In this document: in pieces, positions 56,601 through 64,000 of the stretch
How the letters are laid out: every line of letters begins with the position of its first letter
How positions within the stretch are numbered: the first letter of the stretch is position 1
Assembly (NCBI RefSeq): GCF_036898095.1
Contig: NC_090768.1
Span: forward strand, 50,213,465 to 50,277,464
Reading direction: 5' to 3'
DNA from: Palaemon carinicauda
Lineage: Eukaryota > Arthropoda > Malacostraca > Decapoda > Palaemonidae
Length of the DNA: 64,000 bases
Made by a program: the position numbers and the translations under genes
Notes under the pieces: model-generated
The model's database searches: none
What the model saw: the letters and a program-made list of their open reading frames with translations, nothing else
What the model was told of the DNA's origin: nothing

Positions 56601-58297
56601 GTGCCTTGGTATATGTTTGTATGTATGGTCTAGGAATTCTTCCTATGATCTTTGGCTTTGGCAGGAAAATGAATAAACTAAAGGCTTTCTAGCGGTACAG
56701 AGTTTTTACTGTGAAGATTTACTGGTAATTTTATTTATTTCACAATTTATAGAGCCTTAAAAGAGGTCAAAGCTAGGGTTAGGTTAGGCACGGGTCAAAT
56801 ATGATTAGAATCAGAGATCGAAGAATGGGTCAGGACAGCAATGGAATTCCCCAGTTCTTCTGACCACAATTTCTGAACCAATCACTTAGCTGTGAATAAT
56901 TAATTTGATTGAATTTGACTGTGCAATGTACGTGACACAAATACTGTTACGACTAAGAATGGGTACCACTCATATTTTATACAATTTTAATCAGATAGAA
57001 GAAGGGTTCATTACAGAGCAGTAAATACTCATTTGAGCATTGAAGAATTTCTTACTATATCATACAGAAGACAATGTCTTGCTTATTTCAGTTAATTCAT
57101 TATTGCCCAGTTTAGATATATGTTGTTAAATATTTTGGTTTGAATTATGTTTAAGAAACTGTGTATTTCAGCTATTAAAGGATACAAGTTAGAATGCATA
57201 ATGTCAAAACTAAAAATGAATTTGTTATCCAAGTTAGAAGTGTCAACCTCTACTAGTCATAGTTAATAATGAAATGTATTACCCCAGTTTTCTCTGGGTG
57301 AAGGTCTGATAATGATGTGTTTGGTCACATTATTGGCTTAGGAATAAACTCTTGAAGAGCCGGAGGCAGGGTAATTTTCTCCCCTGAAAATCGGAACTCA
57401 TGGTCTTAAGGGTCTAGCTAATTATCTTGATTTTTTAGAAATATTTTCTTTTGGAAAATATTTCACAGATTAATAGAGAATTAAAGTACTCATCTCAAAG
57501 CTTAGATTCTTCTATCTCGCCCCACTTTTATGATAACAAAGGGATGTGTATGGTCTCATATTCTTATATATCAAAGACTTTAGTTACTGGAATCCAGATT
57601 CTTGTGAAATGCCATTCAAATAGGAGATAGAAGAACGGGTCAGGAGTTTTAGATAGATTATCCACACCTGAAATTCCAGCTTTGGATCAAGTGTTTGGTA
57701 GCAGCCTGTATACACAGATAACCTATGGTGTGAAAATGGTTAGTTGACAACCAAATCAATTTTCCAAAACATTTAAATAAATCTTACTTGTTCTGAAGTT
57801 TTTGCATTCTAGACCAATAGTAATGCATTTATTATGTTTCTTAATTAGCAAAGCTCATTGATATTACCTGGATGAACCTCTCGTAAATGGTTACTTCTTG
57901 TATGTACGGGAAATGCATAGTACTTCTGTTTTTATTTTCATAATTACTTTTTTCTAGTGCATATGTATGTTATAGACTCAAAGTTTTGTGTATATTTTTA
58001 CTAGGATGTGTCTCAAAGCCTAATTTGCTGAGTGCAGTATTATAACCTAGCCTTGTGCAATGCATTTCAGGTATGCAACATGCATTTCATAATTGCATAT
58101 GATGTGATTCTCTAAGATTATAAAGAAAATTTGAGCTCAACAAGTTTCATGATAATTGCGCATACAGGTTTACTGTATATTGCACAATAACGCCTGTACA
58201 GTTCGTATAATTACCCATCATGAATAGCTTCCTTTATTCAGTTATGAACTATATTATGAATGCTCTCTTGAAATAAAAATATTTTTGCCATTTCCAG

Positions 58298-58439
58298 GGC
58301 TATGATTCTAGATGGCTGTGGTGCACACCATGATCTCCCCCGTCTCAACAGTAAACAAATAACCCGTGAGGACGCTTATTGTAGTGCTGTTAATCTTCGT
58401 GATGTTATTATGCGACTTGGAATCGGCATTGTCAAGTAG
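58298..58439 (+). CDS. SWT1: SWT1 probable coding exon 3 (C-terminus)
   Basis: An acceptor TTTTTGCCATTTCCAG (58282-58297) is followed by G, which completes the CT left by exon 2 as a Leu codon. Then come 46 open codons: AMILDGCGAHHDLPRL, ITREDAYCSAVNLRDVIMRL. An in-frame TAG lies at 58437-58439. Alternatively a donor CAA|GTAGGT at 58436 may lead to a further exon beyond. Phase agreement with exon 2 and the smooth helical continuation support the join. The protein would be about 943 residues, close to the roughly 900 I recall for vertebrate SWT1. I cannot exclude small exons inside the 27.4-kb intron. Confidence 0.65.
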
Positions 58440-58457
58440 GTATTTTGTAAGGTTGAC

Positions 58458-58775
58458 AAAAGGGATTTTGACGAAGGAAAAATCTATTTCTGGGCGAGAG
58501 ACCTGTGTCGCCCAGTGAAATGCTCCTTTAGCACCATTGACCCTATGTTATGTTGGTAGCCCTGCCTACTCCCAGTGGCCCTATGTTATGTTGGTAGCCC
58601 TGCCTACTCCCAGCGCCGCCAGGCTTGATTTCTCCTGTCTCGTGTTCGCTCCCTCGTTTGTTTTACGATTGATGTTTAACTATGTTATTATTATTATCAT
58701 TTTTATAGCAGTTATATACCTTAGAAATGGTGCTAAAGGAGCATTTCACTGGGCGACACGGGTTGGAGCCCAGTA
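58458..58775. repeat. Inverted-repeat (hairpin) element beside SWT1 exon 3
   Basis: Arms 58503-58537 (GTGTCGCCCAGTGAAATGCT plus CCTTTAGCACCAT) and 58727-58761 are reverse complements with a single mismatch at the outer end. The outer flank 58458-58502 recurs inverted at 40793-40853. It lies only about 20 bp downstream of the stop/donor of SWT1 exon 3. Confidence 0.75.
58541..58616. repeat. 38-bp direct repeat, two copies
   Basis: CCCTATGTTATGTTGGTAGC followed by CCTGCCTACTCCCAG(T/C)G occurs twice head to tail inside the hairpin element's loop. Confidence 0.9.
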
Positions 58776-59018
58776 ATGAAGATTTTCTGTTAAAAAAAAG
58801 AAAAAATGAGAACTCTTCAGTCTTTCAGGGTATTCGTATGGTTATGTCACTATTAACAGCAATTTTTTGTGCACAAAATGAGGCGGGTTGTTACTTATAC
58901 ATGCTTCCACGTGAACGCACCATACAATTTTTTTTAATTTTTTAGTCAGAATTCTAAATAATAGCATTTTCATCTGCAACTTGTTTTTTAAATTATCTGC
59001 GTTAGAAGTGGAGTTACA

Positions 59019-59255
<237 letters not shown>

Positions 59256-59641
59256 CATAAAAATCACAGGAAAACATGATGCTCAGATGCAGAAAAACAA
59301 AATATAAGATTAAGTCCTGACTAGTTTCGTGATACTTCTTCAGAAATAAAAAATTGTATTCATCATTTCTCTTTTAAAATGCTTTGTTGTTCTTATTGAC
59401 AAACTAAACTCACCCACTTTTCTATGGTCTTATTTTATTGCCTTATATTGAGTTCTTTAACTAATAAGTTTGGAATTTTAAAGAGATATAAAAGGAATTC
59501 TTTATTATATATTGTTGTCAGATGTTTAGAGGGAAATCACAAATGTATATAGAATAAGCCTGTTTATTCAGTGTGCGTGCAGGGGAAAGATAACTACCAT
59601 AATTAGAGAAAAGTTTCTCACATCAGACTCTCTGGCCAGTA

Positions 59642-61000
59642 TTAACCCTGGATAGGTATGCTACTCGGACACCCCTTTAAGGGTATACTCGGTCGCGAAC
59701 GACCCCGACTCCGAAAAAAATTCAGGAAAAATTTAGTTATGCATCAATCTGTATTGTTTGACTTGCTAAAAATACTTCAAAGAATGCTAAAAACTACTGA
59801 AAATATAAATGATACCCATCTACAAAATAACTATTTATTGGAAATATATTAAAAATTTAAGTATACAAAAAAAAAGACTTGACGTAAATATTCACAAAAA
59901 ATAGAAATATACATATACACATAAATCCCTTTAGGGACACATTCTTAGATGGCAAAGCAACAGCGTGTAATTGCTGGGAATGAGTTGGACCCATAGAAGT
60001 CAAGATCTGAAATGAGAAAAAAAGGGTAACTTTTTTGGCCAAAAAAATTTGTCCAAATTTCATGAATTTTTTTGGGTACCCAAATGAAATAGGAAGAGGC
60101 TAATTTTTTTATAGAATAAACTCATATTATCCTAGAACAGAAATACATAATAAAATGTGCACTAAGATGTAATTTACTGTTATAACAGGGGCGAAATCTA
60201 AAGGTCATTTTTGACGGCCTAGTTTCACAATGTAAATTTCTTTGGAAAATCATTGTATCTCCTATAAAATATGATATTTATGCATTAAAATATACCAAAA
60301 TATCACGAATTCTATACAGAACATATTTATATAGAGATATGCCAACTTACCTTTCAGGTATGTCAACAAAATGGCCGCAGACCGCAACAACTCTTACAGC
60401 CTAATCTACCACTAGAAATGAAGAATGGGGTTGCAAGCTCCATATTATCATCAACATCTCTTTTTAACTCCATTAGAAGTTTTTTGATGACATCCATGCC
60501 GAGGGAAAACTGCCTGCTGGCCATTATTGAAGATAAATTCAAAATAAAAAGAAAAAAATCAAATTTGCAAAAAAATAAACAAAATTCAGAAATTAGCATT
60601 TGAGGAAAAATGGACCTCATGGCAATATATGGCAACTAAGCCAAAACCAATGTCATGCAAGTGGTAGACACACCATCCACCCACACTTTCCAACTATAAA
60701 GAACCAAACAAGTATCAACACTGTTCGACAATTTATAATTATGTAATAACTTTGCTGTTTGATCACTTACCCCTATAAAGGTATTCAGGGTCGAGGTCGA
60801 CCCCTGGGGGGGTAAAAAAACGGGGGAGGAGGGAAGTTAGACGAAAATCAGTCCTAAAGCAGACAATGGCATGTAGACTAGTCACCCCTTGCAGGTCGAT
60901 CACTTCCATATTCGAGACAGCTGATGATTTATGGGGAAAAAACAGGTTTTGAAAATGCTGTAAGGGTCGTGTACGACCCATCATACCTTTCCAGGGTTAA
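59642..61000. mobile_element. Non-autonomous piggyBac-like element, 1.36 kb
   Basis: TTAA at both ends, then terminal inverted repeats CCCTGGATAGGTATG (left) and CATACCTTTCCAGGG (right), 14 of 15 matching. Near the ends lie GGTCG/CGACC palindromes: GGTCGCGAACGACC (59691-59704), GGGTCGAGGTCGACCC (60788-60803) and GGGTCGTGTACGACCC (60964-60979). There is no transposase frame. The interior is AT-rich with only short ORFs. It may be a deletion derivative of a larger piggyBac element. Confidence 0.75.
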
Positions 61001-61318
61001 AAGTGCCCCCATCCCCCCTAACAGTATAATGTCAGTGGCCAATCTTCTACTCAATATTCAATATGTTTAATGATGAAAAATTTAATTCAGTACTGTATAC
61101 TGTACTGTATAAGAATGCTAACATTTAAAAAGAATTAACCTCTCATATTAGGATATCAATTCAGTTATTATACCTGGCAAGGACAATATGGTATAGTTAG
61201 TAACTAAATCTATTAACTTAATTGTAGGCTCAGTAAACTTTGATACAAGGCCTCCCTGATTCAAAGTACATCAGAGTAGTCTTAATTCTCCTAACTAAAA
61301 GCCAAATTTGTTTTTACA

Positions 61319-61818
61319 NNNNNNNNNNNNNNNNNNNNNNNNNNNNNNNNNNNNNNNNNNNNNNNNNNNNNNNNNNNNNNNNNNNNNNNNNNNNNNNNNN
61401 NNNNNNNNNNNNNNNNNNNNNNNNNNNNNNNNNNNNNNNNNNNNNNNNNNNNNNNNNNNNNNNNNNNNNNNNNNNNNNNNNNNNNNNNNNNNNNNNNNNN
61501 NNNNNNNNNNNNNNNNNNNNNNNNNNNNNNNNNNNNNNNNNNNNNNNNNNNNNNNNNNNNNNNNNNNNNNNNNNNNNNNNNNNNNNNNNNNNNNNNNNNN
61601 NNNNNNNNNNNNNNNNNNNNNNNNNNNNNNNNNNNNNNNNNNNNNNNNNNNNNNNNNNNNNNNNNNNNNNNNNNNNNNNNNNNNNNNNNNNNNNNNNNNN
61701 NNNNNNNNNNNNNNNNNNNNNNNNNNNNNNNNNNNNNNNNNNNNNNNNNNNNNNNNNNNNNNNNNNNNNNNNNNNNNNNNNNNNNNNNNNNNNNNNNNNN
61801 NNNNNNNNNNNNNNNNNN
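61319..61818. other. Assembly gap, 500 N
   Basis: Exactly 500 Ns, the usual size for a gap of unknown length. Open frames drawn across it are meaningless. CT-rich sequence on the right side suggests the assembler stopped in a microsatellite. Confidence 0.98.
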
Positions 61819-61836
61819 TCCGCCCCCCGTTCTCTC

Positions 61837-61860
61837 TCTAGTGAGCTTGGTCCTGCCATG

Positions 61861-61926
<66 letters not shown>

Positions 61927-62133
61927 GCTCCAACCATGAACTCTAATGCCTTCTTTCTTTCACTCTTGCATGCTCCAAACATGAACTGATTCCTTCTCTA
62001 TCTTGCATGTTCCCAGCCATGAACTCTGATGCCTTCTCTCTCATATTATTATTAATACTAGCCAAGCTACAACCCTGGTTGGAAAAGTGGGAAGCTACAA
62101 GCCCAACGGCTCATGAACTTTGATGTCTCTCTC

Positions 62134-62210
<77 letters not shown>

Positions 62211-62250
62211 GCTGTAACCATGAACTCTCATGCCTTCTCTCTCCTTTATG
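61837..62250. repeat. CT microsatellites with CATGAACTCT spacers
   Basis: (TC)n tracts at 61861-61923 and about 62127-62208 alternate with diverged copies of CATGCTCCAACCATGAACTC plus TNATGCCTTC, at least four times. At 62044-62110 a fragment of the dispersed repeat (CCAAGCTACAACCCTGGTTG) is embedded. Confidence 0.8.
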
Positions 62251-63030
62251 GCCTTTGATGTCATATTTAAGCACCTCTCATATATGTATACTTTGTTGTT
62301 TCCATCCTCTAATTTCCTTTCCCCTCTTCCTCCCTTTTGGGTGTCACTAACACTTAGCCTGTCTCTCATATCCTATATATTTTGTATGAAAATATATATT
62401 CTGTATATTATTCTTCCTGCCACTTTCTGTGATCACATGTAGCCTTTCCTCTGAAATTTCCTTTTTCCTCTTCCCTCACTTTCATATTTGTTTTCTCTTA
62501 TTTTTCTTCTCTCCCAACTTTTTTGCTTTTATTTTCTCTCCTCTTCCCTTTCTTCTTTCTTTCTCTTTTTCTCACATCTCCAATTTTTTTTTATTTCTCT
62601 CATCATATTCTCTTCTCTTTTGCTCATCTTCCCATTCCCTTGGTTCTTTCACCCCCTTCTTTTCTTTGCTCTCATTATTCCTAACAGTTTTCCTGTCATT
62701 ATTCCTCCCTATAAAAGTTCCAAAGTTTTTTTTTTTTTTTTAATTTTATTGACCTTTTTTTCCATTCTGATTGTCAACTTGGTAAAAGGCATTCATCTCT
62801 TGTGATAGGGACACATCACCTGTTATATCAGTTAAATTCTTTCTTTGTTAGCTACATTTGTCATCAGAGTAAATTAACACCTTGGCCATTGTGTTTACCA
62901 TTTTTATAATTTGAGTGTGTAGTGTTTAACCTTATCAATCCATGGCTCTTTAATAATTCTAGTTCCGTCTCATTTGTTTCTTATTTGAATGTTGTATCGC
63001 CTTATAATTCAAAACTAATTTTCTCCATTT
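62251..63030. other. Pyrimidine-rich low-complexity stretch, no gene
   Basis: 62420-62760 is strongly T/C-rich (TTCTCTTTTTCTC-like). Open frames here are phenylalanine/serine/leucine-rich artefacts of composition. No gene or element end was recognised. Confidence 0.7.
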
Positions 63031-63034
63031 CTAT

Positions 63035-63232
63035 ATGCCAGTTTATCACCGTTTATTTTCCGTTTCTAAATGCCAGTTTATCACCGTTTATTTTCCGTTT
63101 CTAAATGCCAGTTTATCACCGTTTATTTTCCGTTTCTAAATGCCAGTTTATCACCGTTTATTTTCCGTTTCTAAACGCCAGTTTATCACCGTTTATTTTC
63201 CGTTTCTAAATGCCAGTTTATCACCGTTTATT
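63035..63232. repeat. 35-bp tandem repeat, 5.6 copies
   Basis: ATGCCAGTTTATCACCGTTT plus ATTTTCCGTTTCTAA repeats with 35-bp period from 63035. The fifth copy begins ACGCC; otherwise units are almost identical. From 63233 to 63955 I see nothing beyond AT-rich DNA. Confidence 0.9.
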
Positions 63233-63955
63233 CTTTTGATTGTCCCTTGTATTGCATACATTTTATCCTTTCTATTTGTTTTTGACTTGGGACTGACTGT
63301 TAATTGATTATTTTATATCGTAATAGTGTTTCATTGGGTGGTTTAAGTCACATTAACACAATTATTGTTTCATATGACTTCATTTTCCCAATGCCATCCA
63401 TAGGACTCATGACAACAGGGCTTTAATGATAGAAAGCTGCACCACCCACACCTTTAATCTAGTACCCACTGCTGCTTCCTCCCACATTAGTTATCCTTTT
63501 ATGAATATATTCTTTTTTTTTTACTTGGGTCAGGTATGTCTCCATCATCTTAATAATGTTACATATAGGTGCATGTAAAACTGGGATCCATATTACATAT
63601 TAATTATGTCTTGAAAATTTATATTCTGAAATATTAATCTTTACAAAAAAAAACTTTATTTTATACAAAATAATAGGAATTTACTACTGTATATATAATC
63701 ATTTATAATCTTGCTTAAGAAATTATATTTTTCCTTTACTTTTAAAGGAATGAGGGGTGTTTTAATTCTTGTTAAAAAGAGTGTGAAATGAAAATTACAG
63801 GTAGCTGGTAGCTTTGTGTGTTTACAGGAGGACCCATCAATTTCATGCATATTCCTTCCATATCCTTCATTTGTCTCGGAAATTGTTATCGTTTCGGTAT
63901 TGGAATTTTGGAAATTAGTATGATTCTTTATTTTCAATCTTGTAGGGTGCTTCCT

Positions 63956-64000
63956 TTAACCCTTTTACCCCCAGGCTCTTTGGAAATTTCCAACCCTTAA
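63956..64000. mobile_element. Start of a second copy of the TTAA MITE
   Basis: TTAACCCTTTTACCCCCAGG followed by CTCTTTGGAAATTTCCAACC matches the left end of 56014-56321 with a few changes. It is truncated by the window end. Confidence 0.8.

Noticed and set aside
61240..61989. ORFs across the N gap
   Set aside because: They consist mostly of unknown residues from 500 Ns and then CT repeats.

Overview
The window looks like nuclear DNA of a decapod crustacean, most likely a caridean (palaemonid) shrimp. The grounds are spliced eukaryotic genes with GT/AG introns, very long CT, TA and AAT microsatellites, and several copies of an AT-rich dispersed repeat that I recognise from memory as abundant in decapod sequence. 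The species call is inference. A run of exactly 500 Ns (61319-61818) marks a scaffold gap.

Host genes are few. At the left edge an intronless 960-codon gene (494-3376) encodes a HEPN-NACHT protein, i.e. an NLR-like STAND NTPase with an intact HEPN R-x4-H motif. A possible terminal exon of another gene lies just upstream (179-316). The other gene is SWT1, a nuclear PIN-domain RNA endonuclease homologue, with coding exons at 27778-29571, 29979-30874 and, after a 27.4-kb intron, 58298-58439. The exon phases join cleanly.

The rest is repeats. 3.4-6.75 kb holds microsatellites, a 78-bp tandem repeat and dispersed repeats. 6755-15355 is one 8.6-kb minisatellite of 29/31-bp units. Four DIRS-type tyrosine-recombinase retrotransposons lie in the same (+) orientation: D (17393-27592), directly upstream of SWT1 exon 1, and A (33507-40369), B (41093-47838) and C (49367-55868), all inside the big SWT1 intron. 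Each has inverted terminal repeats plus an internal complementary region (ICR) near the 3' end. Each carries gag, RT/RNase H and tyrosine recombinase (YR) sequence, mostly broken. Relics of further DIRS-like families lie at 31385-33506 and about 48170-49105.

Points that stand out: (1) element-private substitutions in the termini of A, B and C are mirrored exactly in each element's own ICR; (2) A and B share one internal deletion (gag C-terminus plus RT) yet sit at different sites, so they look like a non-autonomous subfamily moved in trans; (3) a Cys/His cluster with identical spacing opens Gag in families that otherwise differ strongly; (4) the YR frame of copy C is open beneath the RT/RNase H region; (5) a piece of SWT1 exon is duplicated into the SWT1 intron. 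The 3' part of the window has two TTAA-flanked piggyBac-like non-autonomous elements, the start of a third, hairpin-forming repeats and pyrimidine-rich low-complexity DNA. No rRNA, functional tRNA or CRISPR was seen.
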